DNA of 64,000 nt from Lagopus muta. Its lineage: Eukaryota; Chordata; Aves; Galliformes; Phasianidae. Shown one piece after another: positions 23,701 through 36,831 of the stretch. The notes below the pieces were generated by a model. The model had not been told where the DNA came from and did no database searches. It saw only the letters and a list, made by a program, of their open reading frames with translations. Numbering within the stretch: position 1 is the stretch's first letter; each line of letters begins with the position of its first letter. The DNA lies in NCBI RefSeq assembly GCF_023343835.1, contig NC_064472.1, forward strand, positions 43,285,799 through 43,349,798. The letters run 5' to 3'. The position numbers and the translations under genes were made by a program.

Positions 23701-26149
23701 CATGACTGCAAGAAGTGCGAATAACTAGTATGAGGCACAGCATAGTGATGCATATTATGGGTAGTGATGCACATTGCCACCCAAACCAGAGGATTTTCAC
23801 TCCTTGGGCCCACTGCATTCTGCTAGGGCTTCAGAGGGAATACAACTACAACTCAGGGTATCCTTGTGCCCCTGGGTTTTTGGGACTGGATGTGGTAGCA
23901 TGACAGAGTTGGGCACCCTCCTAGATCATCCTTGAACAGTCAGGTGACTGTCGAGGTGTCGGTGACTCTGAGTGTGGCTCACTACTGCCCTCTGACACTC
24001 TAAGAGCCTGTGGTGCCTTCAGACTACCTCCAGTGGCATTGAGTCTGACAGGACAGCTCCTGGTGTGATAGTTAAAATAGCTAAAAAACTATCAGCCAAA
24101 CACATCGGTGTTATGGCTTGCCTTCAAGATCTCTCCTTTATGCCGATGGCTTGCTAATTCTGTGTACCAGCAGCACACACTGAGACACAAGGCCTTATGA
24201 GACACATTGACATGCCAACATGCTCAGTTGATGATCTGGGCACAGTCCTGTCTAGAGGAGAGTAAATATGCCAGTCTCACTCACTATCAGTATTGTGTGT
24301 TTGTTGTCATAGTACAGGATGAGGCTGCTATAACCAGCCATAGACCTTCCAGGGAAAGGTGCAGTGAGTTTGCTACAGCTTCTCTGACATAAAGTTTTTT
24401 TGTGTTGTGAAGTGCTTTTGTTATTTTTTGGAGGAATAATTTTTGCCCTAGTGATGACTATGTGGAGTATGACCAGAAAGTCCATTCATTTCTCAGTGAA
24501 CTGTGGATACAAGCAATGTAAAGGATGCATGATGTGCCAAGTGGTAATAAATTTCAGGTGGAACATAATTTCAGCAAAGTCTCTTGTTTCCTGGGAATGT
24601 GCTCAAAGTAAATATTTAAGGAATTTGATTTCTGAATGAAACACAGATGTTGCAGATATAAGCTTTGTGCTAGGGCCAGCCCTGGACACAGGCCGGCTGG
24701 AATAACCCTCTAAATGGCTCTGAATATCAGAGCACTGTGGAATGAATAATGAGAAGGAGCACAAATCTCTCATGTAGCATAAATATTATCTTCACTGCTA
24801 GCAAGCAAATGTTTAACAGGAAGCTTTAAAAGCTCCTTCATGGGGTCCTGGGAAGAAAAATTTCCTCTTGTATTTTTGTAAGCTGAAGTGGTTTGTAGAG
24901 AAGTGAGGCCCCCAGCAGCATGCTTGCTTTCTCTTTTGGGAATTCCAGTGGGAAACTCAGCACTTACTTTCATCTAAACAGCTATTTATGTGGCTGCCAC
25001 TTCCATGCTTTGGGAATGTTCTGGGCACATGGTATCCTCGCCACGTATTACTGGCCACTGCAAACTTTCAGATATGTTTGCATTGGGTGATGTAGCTCAC
25101 AAATCATTTGCATCTTGTCTAAATAATCCTGACTCTGCTGTCAGGCTGCCTGTATAACTTATTTCTGCTGCAATGATCAAAGGGCATACAAATCTGGTAG
25201 TACAGTGCTAATCTAACCAACCAACCTTGCATATACAGTTTTTCTTCAGAATTGCCCAGTCTCCGTTGTGGTTTTTTTTTTTTGTCTCTTTTCAAAATTA
25301 AATCCATGTTCCAATGAAGCTATAGGCAGAGTTTAGAAGCCTTGGCAGTGTGAAGAAATGCTTACAAGAAGCTGATGAATCAAAGCCAAGCTGCACCCAA
25401 CAGCAATATGGTCCGAAATTAACCATGCTGCCTGCTCATCTGTCATCACTCACACAGCATGCAAGCTCCAGGTGCTGGGGTCATTTTCTGAACAAGTCAC
25501 ATCAATTACTTCAGGCATAAAGTATTTAGCACCTTCGGATCCAGTGCACTATTCACCTCTCTCTGTGAATGATTGTGTTTTTTTCCTGTATGGCTTTGGC
25601 ATTCAGAAATGTGAAACGAACCAGTTTTTATTTTTCTTGTTGCTCCCAAATGGAAAAATATTAAACAAAATGTTTCTAATTCTAGCTGGATACAAGGCAC
25701 TGTGAAACAAATGCATATGTAGTATGCTTTCTAGTTTTGATGCACTGGCCTTAAAATCCTTTGCCAAAGAATATGGAGTAAAAAGACACTCTATATCTTT
25801 TGCTTACTATTTTGTACATAATATGTTAGACATTGATAAATAAATGAAGACCAGTATGGAAGAAGGAAAAAATCAAAACATCATCTTCTAATTTTGAATC
25901 ATGCTCAAAACTAGGGAAATTGAAAAAATAGTACAGGCAGTATTTTCAAAACACTTGAATAAAATATCAGCTTATGACTTAGAATTCACTGAAGACACAA
26001 ATGGCACAATAAAGTGTCTATTTCTCTTCATTTATTATACAGTGAAACTAGAGCAAATACATATCAGTTAGGTGCCTGAGCTAGATGGGATAAATATGGT
26101 CTTTAGGACAGTCTTTTGCCCAAGAGAGTGATGCAAAATACTAGTTCTA
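17711..26149. other. 8.4 kb repeat-poor stretch, no recognised gene
   Basis: AT-rich, intron-like or intergenic DNA. Apart from a 12-bp tandem repeat at 20247-20305 and a run of T at about 22658-22675, I see no transposon ends, RNA genes or coding domains. All open frames are short and without recognisable motifs. Confidence 0.4.
20247..20305. repeat. 12-bp tandem repeat, about 4.9 units
   Basis: Unit ATAGTTSAATGA. The first and last units carry G and the three middle ones C at position 7. Nearly perfect, so a likely polymorphic minisatellite-like locus. Confidence 0.9.
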
Positions 26150-26294
26150 ACAACATTCTAAGTTGGATCTTAGAATGAATTCTAAGTTGAATTCTAACTT
26201 GAATTCTAGTGGTTGGCAACACTGCCCATGGCAGTGGGGTTGAAACTAGATGATCATTCTCATCCTTTTCAATCCTATTCTATGATTCTATGAT
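26150..26294 (+). mobile_element. Short CR1 3' end with upstream palindromic repeats
   Basis: The 3' 80 bp (GGCAACACTGCCCATGGCAG ... CTATTCTATGATTCTATGAT) is a CR1 terminus on +. Just upstream (26153-26212) are four ATTCTAA/ATTCTAG-type repeats, partly in inverted pairs (TTAGAATGAATTCTAA). They are unlike the usual CR1 body and may be locally generated. Confidence 0.7.
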
Positions 26295-27513
26295 AACATT
26301 CATGCTGTGTGGATAGTACCTTATTCCAAAATCCAGCACCTATTTTGCTAAGCATATCAGATTGGTTGAGCAGCAGCACAGATGTGGTTATATTGCTTCC
26401 AGTTTCATATCCTTCTGAACTTGAACATTTCTGTCATGCTACATAAACTGATCACTAGCTCTTGTACATTGTTTCTCAGTTCTTCTTCTCGTTTTTGAGA
26501 TTTTAGAAGGTTCAAGACATATTGCTAATAGAAGAAAATAAAAAAGTAGCATGACATATCTATTATCCTCACACTAATATTATATAAGGTACAAGGGAGT
26601 TGCATTTTATGAAACTTTAGTGGATAGGTAATAAAAAAATATTTGTATATTTTTTCAAGACCACCCCGTCATCACTTGGCACAGATGTAGATGACCTTTG
26701 ATAGAACAGTTATCCATCTCATGCTGGCATTGTTTCCCAAAAGCAGAGTTTTAGATGCTTTCTACTGTATTCAGTCTAGCGTATACTTCTACAGGCAGTA
26801 CTTTGGCTGAGTGAGCAGCCACTTCCAGTTCTTATCTAGCATCTAGATAAGAATCTAGCATCTGATCTAGCTTGTATTAGTTTTTTTACACAACTCTGGA
26901 GAATAACAGAGACACATCCAAATGCTTAAATTTTGCTGCTCGTTTTGGAAAGAACCAATCCTATACTTCTGGCCATGACTGTACAGAAATGACTAGCAGG
27001 TTGGTCTTGGTTTCAAGTCTGGAGGAAAAAGGCTTGTCTTACATCATTCTCCAGACTGCTAAGAGCAGTGTTGAAGTATAGGCCTTAGTTACTTACAGTG
27101 CACTCATATGAGAAAATTCTCCTCTAAAGTCTCATGGGTGTTTTGCCACCTGCAAACAGATAACAGATATGTGAAGCTTCACTTAGCATAAAAAGACTTC
27201 CTAGTTTTCAAGTCGTGATGAGAACAAAATATCTAGCTGAAAATCCCATATACATTCTTCTGCAGACTCTTAGCAGCTACTGAGTTCATAAATATAAAGC
27301 CAGTACTTTTCTGCTTTTAAATTTTAGCTCTGTTGTGGCAGGAAACTTGTTGATATCTTACTGCCAAATTTGTCTTCCATCACTGTAAGCATATAGCTGA
27401 GCTGGTTGGTTTGGGAGCTCAGACTGTTAATGTGAACAGAGTCACACACATGCTGTGTTCATGCGCATGTAATTGTCCAAAAAACTTGTTAACCAGTATT
27501 TCTGTAGAAGACA
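26295..27513. other. No recognised feature
   Basis: AT-rich DNA with a local repetition of ATCTAGATAAGAATCTAGCATC at about 26832-26872. No gene seen. Confidence 0.4.
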
Positions 27514-28042
27514 TGTCTTGGTTTCGTCTGGGATAGAATTTTTTTTCTTCAGAATGTCTACTATGATGCTTTTGGTTCCAAGACAAAAACAGTGTTGATA
27601 ATGTACCAATGTTTATAGCTGCTGCTAAGCAGAGTTGCACAGAGCTAAGGCCATCCACAGCAAAGGGCCCAAAGAGCTGGGAGAGAACAGAATTATGACA
27701 CCTGACTAAAATTGGCCAAAGGGATACTCCATATCATATGGGTGGGAATTCATCTTCTACTGCATGGGCGGCTAGCTGGGCAGCTAACTGGATATTGGTT
27801 GGGTGGTGGTGAGCAATTCCTTGTGTATCAACTGCTATATACATTCATCTATATACAAATATATACATATATATATAGTCATAACCATTATCATTTTCAT
27901 TTTCTCTATCTTAGTAAATAGTTTTATCTCAGTCCACAAGTTTTACTTCTTTTTTTCCTTCTCAATTCTCTCCACAACCCACTGGGAAGTGGGTGGTATG
28001 CTACTGTATGATGCTGAGCCATCTAAAGTTAAACTACAGCGA
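27514..28042 (+). mobile_element. Degenerate ERVL-like solo LTR
   Basis: Starts TGTCTTGGTTTCGTCTGGGA and carries the landmarks I associate with a widespread avian class III (ERVL) LTR: AAACTGGCCAAAGGG-like (here AAATTGGCCAAAGGGATACT), a GGTGGTGAGCAATTCC block, a T-rich AGTTTTACTT region and a final AACCCACTGGGA...TTAAACTACAG. No flanking coding sequence was found, so it is a solo LTR. A TA-rich run at 27852-27880 lies inside it. The end is approximate. Confidence 0.7.
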
Positions 28043-31000
28043 GATGTTTTTATCTCCATCAACCGTAGCGGAACAGTCTCAGGAGATGATGCATTTATCA
28101 TAGTTACTCCAGTTAGCAGCTCGAAAATAAGCTTCCTCGTAACACCACTACTTTCTAATTTGGTATATAAAATCCAAAATATGTTTCTCCTGCAAGGCAT
28201 TGAGAATCCAAACATAAATAATACAAAATGTAGAGTTTGATTTAGGTGCAAGGAAATGGCTTCCTTTCCTACCCCCAACTAAGGACCACTTCGCCTGGTA
28301 GTAGATCAAGAGATTTTTAAAAACAGACTGGTTGCAGACCAAATAGAGTTAGAAATTACCATCCTGAGGTTTACAAAAATCCATCAGTCCATAACTTTAT
28401 TCTCTTGTTGTATGGCCTTATTCAGTTTTCAAGAGCAAATGATGTTAAAATGATGTCAACTTAGAGAGCATATATACACAGGAGTTAAGTAAATTGCAGG
28501 AGTGTTTTAATTGCCAAACAGTAATTCTTTGTATAGACAGGAAGTTTTTAACTAATGTGAAGTTTAATAGAAATCCAAGCAACCTTAATGCTCTTGTGTA
28601 GGTATACTTTATTGTGCTCATGCGATAATGCATAATTAGCAATTTAAATGGTTTTCTCATTTCTTTACACACATTGTGTATCATACTGGAATACAGAAAA
28701 GAATGTTAGATTGTTCCAAAATCTTCTGAAGGCACAACTCTCAGTTATTAGCAACTTTTTTTTTTCCTTAAGGTGATTCAACATCTCCTGAACAATTGTG
28801 GCTGTATAAACCACTGTCTGAAACTGGTCCCTCCGAAGTGATCTTTCTTCACTAATGAACTTTTTTTCTCCAGAGAGGAGAAAAGAACTGATGAATGCAA
28901 TAATTATTTGCAATCAGTCTAGTCCACCTAACAACTCTCCCAAACCACTCATCTTTTTCAGAATATGAAGGATACTCAATAATTCAATGAAAAGGTTGAG
29001 TCTGTGGTAAATATGCATAGTCACTAATGAAGTGTATTTCCCCTGGGTATTTTTTAAGAAGGATTCAGACTGACAGATGTTTACCACATCCTTTCTGGGT
29101 TTGTCTTCTGAGGTTTTTTTTTTTTGTGACACTGCTTATGCTTATTCTCAAAATGCAGCTCTTTGGTTTTATTGCTTTGCTGAAGTTGTAACTGGGTGCC
29201 AGTGAAGTAAGTCAGCCATGAAAATACATGCACACCCAAATCAAATCATAAAGTCCCATACCATTTTTGTGTATCAGTGAGTACCCCACTTCATGGAAAT
29301 TATCAGAGAATAACTCACCTAACTTTGCTAGCTCTAAACTTACATCCATTCTTCTGCCTGGCCATCTGTCTAATGATTTAATTTCAGCAGTTTTTCTGCT
29401 ATATATGTTTATAGGTATTCTGCACATAACCATCAATACACATTACTATACATATGTAGGACCTTAAAACTCTGCTGCTATTGAAAATGCTTGTTTTTGG
29501 TGCTTTGAGGTATGAAGACTTTTTTCTTCAGTAGTAACTGCAGATTTTTTCTTTTTCATACAGATTTTTGCAGAAAAAAATGGGACAGCAAATTCTTAGG
29601 TGACTGAAGATCACCTCTATCTGTAATCAGTAATCAGCATTATTTCCAGAAGCATCTTGGCCTGAGTGTTTATTTTGAATGAGTCAGTGGAAACATTTCA
29701 TACTTTCTCATTGGAGAGGCCTCTCACAGGTAAGAGTTTAAGTCTTGTGCACAGACAGCATCCATGTCACCAGAGTCTCCAAGACTGCAACAGAAGCCTT
29801 GAAGAAACCAGTTCAGATTGCCAGAGCATAGCTGCTGTTTGCAAATATCACTACTTTTGCTGTGCAAAAGAGCACAGGGTAGCCCATGGGAGCAGACACA
29901 TTTCAAGAATTTGCAGCCAGAGGCCACTCATCCATAGACTTTTCTCTAGGCTGTGTGAGCTGCTGCCTTTCTTTAGTGGCCTTTGAGTTCTCCTTCCCTC
30001 TGAAATGGCAAAATATAGTAGCTGTCATGCCAGCACGTTTTACTTACAGGGGGATTAATCCCACTGTGCAATCACTTGGGTAAAAAAAAAAAGGTGTTGA
30101 AAAAGGGCTATTTTGAATGCCCTCAGGTTTCCTGAAAGTGTGGCCTGAAAACTGAAATGTGATAAGAAAGATCATAGTTTGAGTTGGTGATGGCTTTGTC
30201 CAGCTGTCTCCATGGTGTGAGTAAAACTTGTGGAGAGAGAGAGAGAGGCGAGAGGAGTTCATTCAGAAGCATGTGGTTAAATTTAGCATCTTGACTGAAT
30301 TATGTTCACAGTGATTGTCCAGTGACAAGGAGAACAGATTTAAAGAGGAATGCAATGTCAGGTGATTTTGCATAGCAGTTAAATATTACTTGTCTCTAAT
30401 TTATCTCTTTGAAGGCAGGAACTATGAGAGCATAATTAGAAAGGGCCCTCAATATCTTGGAAGACTGAGACATAACAGAAAGAAATCTCTTATAGAAGAT
30501 CTGATGTATAGACAGAAATAAATACAGTTTCGCTTTTCTTTACTGATATTTAAAGCTTATATAACTGTTGTCTTTATTTTGTGTGTTAAGTTCACTTCAT
30601 ATGTTTTACTTTATTTTATGTTTGTGTTAGAAATGATTTCTAAGTGAAAAACACCATTATTGATCCATTTTCATTTTTTAACACTGGACTCTGGGCCACT
30701 TGCATGGTACCCAACGTCTCTTCATGATTTTTAAGCATAAAATGAAAGACAATGTACATCCACTGAGCAGCACAGGAGATAGCAAGGTGCTACAGATGTC
30801 TAACAGGGTGGTTCCAAGAGAGGGACACTGGGAAGAGTGGTCAATGCCCACTCAAAGTCAAAGACCTCACTTAGGTCGCCACAGCTGGATCACATGGCTC
30901 TGCAAAATAGACCTTATTCCTCTACCCACTCTCATGAAGTCTCTAGGAATGAGGGCAGAACTTCAGTACTGCATCAGAATGTCAGTGTAACAGGGACAAG

Positions 31001-32150
31001 CAGAGACTGGGGTAAGTGGAAATGGATGAGTCTACTTAATCTTCCCAGGAATCCCTAAGAAGGAAGAAAAAACATATGAAAAAGAAGACTGTAATTCAAA
31101 CTGTTCCTCATTTTATGAGTTGGAAAAGTTCAGTGATACAAGCAGACTTTTAGAGCACCTTCATGTAAGTAACATCTCATCTGATGTCTTAACATTTATA
31201 AATATTTGCATTGAGGGCTATTCATCAAGGTTGAATTCCATCTATTGCATGCTAACAGAGATATTTTTAATACTCATTAAATTTCTGTACAAAGAGAAGC
31301 AGTGCAATTAGAAAGTCAAAATGTTGATGACTTTTCTTATTTCCTGTGGAATCTTTTTAGTGGGAAAATATTTTTCACACAGTGTTTTAGGGATATTAAT
31401 TCTCTTTGTTGTGGAGGGAAGAACTTTTTTTTATATGTGGTTGTTTTTTATTCTTGTATTCTTATCATTACTTAGTGTTTATGTTGCAGTTGTGCCTAAA
31501 GACTCCAAGAAAACCAGAGATTCTATTACACTATGGAAGAAAATGGGGGGAGGAGTGCAGACTTTGGCCTGAAAGGCTGGTGAACCAGTTTCCATTTCTC
31601 TTTTTCATCTTGTGGAAAAAACTGTCTTTGAGAGCTCAGCTTCAGTGTTGCTAATAAATTCAGGCAAGAAGTAGAATGTGTAGCCGAAGGCTGGCAAATT
31701 ACAATGTGCAACATTATGTATTATGCTTCAGCTGTCAGACAGTCCAGGAAGATCAAAAATACAAGGAGAAATAGAATTTCCTAAATAGATAATAAAAATG
31801 CCCATACTGCAATGGCTAGGTATTGAGCAGAAACCTAGGAGGAGAGAAAAAGTGACAAAGGCATTCAAATGCATGGTATTGTTGGTCTTTTGATAAGTGA
31901 AATCTATGCAACACAACATTGGACATGACTTTGCAATGAGGCAGATGTCAAAGGAATTGCCCTGGTGGAACACAGCAGGATGTGGTTCACAGACCAAAAG
32001 GACAAATCCTTGGAAATATGGAACAGCACTGTGTGAGAAAGAGGAATGGAATAAGAAAGACTATGCATCTGAAATGAATCATGGCCTTACTCTCTTTAAT
32101 GAGCTGTTCTGGTTTTCTATGCCATCTGAATTCTCACTTCACAAGGGAAC
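28043..32150. other. No recognised gene
   Basis: About 4.1 kb of AT-rich DNA, including a short (GA)n run near 30235-30246. A hydrophobic 83-codon frame at 31321-31572 has no family resemblance and is probably chance. Confidence 0.4.
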
Positions 32151-34400
32151 ATGCAGGTGGACATGTACACAGGAACGTACACAGGCATTAAGGTTGTAGG
32201 CAGCCTGGGCTGCAGTGACCAATCCCTGGTCGAGTTCGTGATCTCAAGAAATGTGGGCTTGGCAAAGTGTGAGATCAGGACCCTGAACTTTGGAAGAGTG
32301 AACTTTAAGTTGTTCAATGGACTGTTAGACAAGATCCCCTGGGATGCTGTCTTTAAAAACAAAGATGTTGAGAAGAGCTGGCTACTCTTCAAGGATGCCC
32401 TTCTGAGAGCACAAAGCTCTCCGTCCCTCTGAATAAGAAAGCGGGCATAGGAGGTAGGAAACCGGCATGGCTTGGCAAGGACCTGCTGGGCACACTGAGG
32501 GCAAAGAAAGCTCTGCAAACAAAGGTGTGTCACCTGGGAAGAATACAGGGATGCTGTCCGGACTTACAGACATGGAATCAGGTAAGCCAAGGCACAGGTG
32601 GAACTGAAGTTAGCAAAGGATGTGAAAAACAATAGGAAGACTTTCTACAGGTACACTGGCCAAAAGAGACAGGCCAAAGAGAATGTACCTCCTTTGTTAA
32701 ATGTAAAAGGAGAACTGGCTTCAACAGACGAAGAGAAGGCTGAGGTACTGGATGAGTTCTTTGCCTCAGTCTACACTGGCAGCCTGGACTCTAATATTTC
32801 TCACGTCCCTGAGCCCTGTATCTCTAAACCTCTAGGTGGGAACTGGGGTGGTAAATCTCCCACCCACTATAAGGGCAGAGCAAGTTCCAAGACTGCCTCA
32901 TGAGACTGAATGTGTACAAGTCTATGGGGCCGGATGGCATGCATACTAGGGTTCTGAAGGAGCTGGCTGAGGTGGTTGCTGAGCCGATCTCCATCATATT
33001 TGAAAAGTCATGACTGTCAGGTGAGGTCCCAGATGACAGGAGGAAGGGTCACGTCACTCCTGTTAACAAGAAAGAGAGCAAGGAGGACCGGGGAACTACA
33101 GGCTGGTGAGTCTCACCTCTGTGCCTGGGAAGATCATGGAACAGATCATCCTGGAAGACATGCTTGATCACATGAGGAATGAGCGTATGATCTGAGACAG
33201 CCAGCATGTCTCCATTCTATAATGGAGTGACTGCATAGGTGGACAAGGGAAAGGCGACCGATTTCATTTGCCTGGACTTGAGCAAGGCCTGTGACACAGT
33301 CCCCCACCACATTCTTATCTCCAAATTGGAGGGATGTGGATTTGATGGGTGGACCACTTGATGGATAAGAAATTGTTTGAAAGGCCACAGACAGAGGGTG
33401 GTCATCAATGGTTCTGTGTCCAGTTGGAGGCCTGTCTCAGGACCGGTGCTTTGTAACATCTTTATCAATGACAGAATTGAGTGCACCCTCAGCAAGTTTG
33501 CTGATGACACCAAGCTGAGTGGTGCGGTCGACATGGTTGAAGGAAGGGATGCCATTCAGAGGGACCTCAACAGGCTTGAAAGGTGGGCCTGGGTGAACCT
33601 GATGAGGTTTGAAACGGCAAAGTGCAAGGTTTTGCACTTGGGCAGGAGGAATCCCAGGCATCCATACAGACCAGAAGGAGCAGTCCTTGAGAGTAGCCTT
33701 GCAGAGAAGGACTTAGGGATCTTGATAGATGAAAAGCTTAACATGAGCCAAAAGTGTGCACTTGCAGCTCAGAAAGCAAATGGTATCCTGGGTTCTATGA
33801 GAAGAGGGGTGGCCAGCAGGGACAGGGAGTGATTGTCCCCCTCTACTCTGCTCTTGAGAGGCCCCACCTGCAGTAGTAACTGTCCAGGTCTGGAGCCCTC
33901 AGTACAAGACAGCCGTTGGAGAGGGTCCAGAGGAGAGTCACGAAGATGATAAGGGGACTGGAGCACCTCCCCTATGAGGACAGGCTGAGGGAGTTGGACT
34001 TGTTCAGTCTGGAGAAAAGAAGGCTGCAGGGCGATCTCATTGCAGCCTTTCAGTACCTAAAGGGAGCCTACAAACATGAGGGGAATCAACTCTTTGAAAG
34101 GGTTGATAACTGCAGGACAAGGTTTTAAATTGAGGGAAGGGAGATTTAGGTTGGATGTCAGGGGGAAATTCTTTACAGAGAGAGTGGTGAGGTGCTGGAA
34201 CAGGCTGCCCAGAGAGGTTGTGGATGTCCCGTCCCTAGAGGTGTTCAAGACCACATTGGAAGGGGTCCTGGGCAGCCTGTTCTATCATTAAATGGGGAGG
34301 TTGGTGGCCCTGCATGTGGCAGGGGCGTTGGAGATTCAGGATCCTTGAGGTCCCTTCCACCCTGGCCATTCTGTGATTCTGTGATTCTTTGATTCTGTGA
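32151..34400 (+). mobile_element. CR1 LINE, endonuclease end to 3' tail
   Basis: This is the longest ORF2 stretch of CR1 in the window. It starts in the end of the endonuclease domain (VVGSLGCSDQSLVEF, the SDH-like motif with Q for H), continues through the linker and the reverse transcriptase ([19 protein letters not shown] near 33265; [16 protein letters not shown] near 33497), then the conserved C-terminal part ([19 protein letters not shown]), the 3' UTR, and the octamers ATTCTGTGATTCTGTGATTC ending at about 34400. Several stops and frameshifts occur (for example near 32883 and 33197). 5' truncated, without ORF1. Confidence 0.92.
33377..33832 (+). pseudogene. CR1 reverse transcriptase, longest open piece
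   Basis: A 151-codon open stretch covering the second half of the CR1 reverse transcriptase: a [12 protein letters not shown] motif, the [11 protein letters not shown] catalytic box, then the [13 protein letters not shown] and [16 protein letters not shown] segments, ending in a stop after VASRDRE. In an intact element this would be part of a roughly 900-residue ORF2. Here it is a fragment of a dead copy. Confidence 0.85.
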
Positions 34401-35021
34401 ATGGTGCAGCTGTATAAGAGATTAAAACAACCTCACAGCTGCAGCAATGGAAAGCACCATTGTAACACACTAAAGCTTTACTTCTCTTAAGAAGAAATTT
34501 CTCTCTGTGCAGACTCTGACAAAAACAAGAAATTACTATCTTCCTTATTCTTGGAAGTAATCAGAAAGAAGAAATCCCTTAAATAGATATTAGATGTTAT
34601 CAATGGAAAACATACAGAAGTGGAAGCTTTGCTTAAATCAGCAGGAACAAAGATATTAAAAATAAGTAAATGTGTTTTCTGCTGTGGGGAAAGCCTCATG
34701 GTGTAGAGCTGGAATACAATGTACAGACGTACACTATCAAGAGATGCTCAGCTGGAAACTCTTTATTCACAGTTCAGGACTGCTAGCTGTGTCTTCACAG
34801 ATAACCCTGTATACCACTTCAGCTTCCAGGTTTCCAAAAGTAGGATCAGATCTGAGGGATCTCTAACAACACAGTTCACATCTCTCACTCAGCTGCCTGG
34901 GAAAGTTAAACTAAGCTACTTGCTGCCTAGGTAATTATTTTTTTTCATTTATAAAGAGGAATCAATTGTCCTGCCAGTGAATATTTTACTAACAGTTATG
35001 AGGCCAATGCAATGGGAAGTT
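34401..35021. other. No recognised feature
   Basis: Non-repetitive-looking AT-rich spacer between two CR1 copies of opposite orientation. Confidence 0.4.
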
Positions 35022-35845
35022 GAATCACAGAATTGTAGGAGTTTGAGGGATTTCTAGAGATCATAGAATGGCTTGGGTTGAAAAGAACCGCAAAGATCAT
35101 CTATTCCAACCCCTCTGCAAAGCAGGTTGCCTAGATCAGACTGCACAAGCAGGTGTCCAGATGGGTCTTGAATATCTCCAGAGAAGGAAATCCCACAGAC
35201 AGCCTGTTCCAGTGCTCCATCACCCTTACCGTGAAGAAGTTCTTTTGCATACTGGTGTAGAACTTCCTATGCTCTAGTTTATGGCCATTTCCTCTTGTTC
35301 TGTCCCCATAGACCACTGAAAAGAGATTGGCCATGTCCCTTTGCCTCCCACACTTACGATATAAACATTAATAAGATCCCTTCTCAGTCATCTCAATACT
35401 GAACAGACTCAGGTCGCCCAGCCTTTCCTCTTAGGAGAGGTGCTCCAGGCCATTTATCATCTTAGTGGCTCTCTGTTGGACTCTTTCCAGGAGATCCAGT
35501 CTTTTTTGTACCAAGGAGCCCAGAACTGGACACAATACTCCAGGCAAGGCCTCATCAGGGCAGAATAGAGAGGGAGGATCACCTCCCTTGACCTGCTGGT
35601 CACACTTCTTTTAATGCACCCCAGGATGCCACTGACCTTCTTCGCAACTAGGGCACACTGCTGGCTCATGGCCAACTTGTTATCCACCAGGACACCCAGC
35701 TTTTTCTCTGCAGAGCTCCCCTCCAGCAAGTTATTCTTCAACCTGTACTGATGCTTGCGGTTATTCCTCCCTAGGTGCAAGACACTACACTTGCTTTTGG
35801 TAAACCTCATCTGGTTTCTTACTGCCCATGAGAACAGCAACATTC
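35022..35845 (-). mobile_element. CR1 LINE with doubled 3' terminus
   Basis: From 35061 the sequence is a minus-strand CR1 (TCATAGAATGGCTTGGGTTG ... CTCCAGAGAAGG; minus translation [19 protein letters not shown] and FNKSK-like segments). Just before it, 35022-35060 (GAATCACAGAATTGTAGGAG) is a second, partial CR1 terminus in the same orientation, so two 3' ends lie head to tail. The body resembles the 55.3-kb and 59.1-kb copies but is more diverged. Frame broken. Confidence 0.88.
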
Positions 35846-36529
35846 AGTTGTTCCTTCCCAGAGTACAGAGTACTCTCCTCTACAGAGTACAGCTGTAGCC
35901 TTACCTGGTCTTCCTTTGTGCTTCTTGTGGAGGCATGGGTCTGGCTACACCAAGAGAGCACCTAAGTATGGTGCCCCTGGCAGGAATGTGAGGCCCTGTT
36001 CCACACACTTCTCCACATACTGCCCTGCACATCACCAGTTTCCCTGCTCAGTTGCCTCAGCTGCCTCAGCTGCCCAGCTCAAGTGCTTTGGCTGTAGCTT
36101 TGACTACTTCAGCTCTTAGGTAAAGTTCCCTGTGGCAGTGAGTCTTTCTCTTTTCTGTTTTTGGAAGACATTCTTTTTTTAGGTTTTAGTCTGTAGACTT
36201 AAGGCAAGGGGCTCTTCCTAGAAAAGGGAATAGTTTATATCAGGCATACCTCTGTACTTGTTGCTGCCTCGGGTTTCTGGGTATAGCTGCTTCCCTCTGC
36301 TCTGACGTGTGTCTCCTTGCTTTTCTTTTACTAAGAATGACTCCCAGCCTCACTGGAAGAGGAACTCCTGCAGGAATCTCTGGGATTCCTGGGTTCACCA
36401 TGGCTGAGTGCCACTTGGATTACTGAAGAATGGGTTCCTGCAAAGGACAATGGTCCTATTATTATTATTGAGTAAGTTAGAACAAATTTTTTGACAAATG
36501 AGAAAAGACTAGTAGTAGCATCTCTTGTA
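35846..36529. other. No recognised feature; possible ERV-C flank
   Basis: Sequence between a CR1 and the ERV-C pol fragment. It could contain a decayed LTR or gag of that element, but I cannot show this. CAGTTGCCTCAGCTGCCTCAGCTGCC near 36049-36074 is a small local repeat. Confidence 0.3.
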
Positions 36530-36831
36530 GCATGGTCTCTGCTACTATTAATGCATATCATTCCTCTGACGAAGAACTGAAAGATAAAAATGATCATTTA
36601 AAAGCCTGTATTAGACAACTGGACAACAAACTTACATTTCTGACAGGGCAAACTGCCTTATCTTCAAATAGTGCTTCTCCTCTGAAATTAATAACCATAT
36701 CATTAGAAGGGGAAAAGGACTTAGATCAGCAGTATCTGTGAGCCTCAAATCCTCTAGAAATAAGACCAGTGATAACACAAAAAATGAAGAGATTCCAAGA
36801 CAGACCAGCAGGTTTGTATTGCATGTAACAG

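Noticed and set aside
31321..31654. A hydrophobic 83-codon frame that could be a small membrane protein
   Set aside because: T-rich DNA yields hydrophobic residues by default. No start context, conserved motif or polyadenylation signal supports it.
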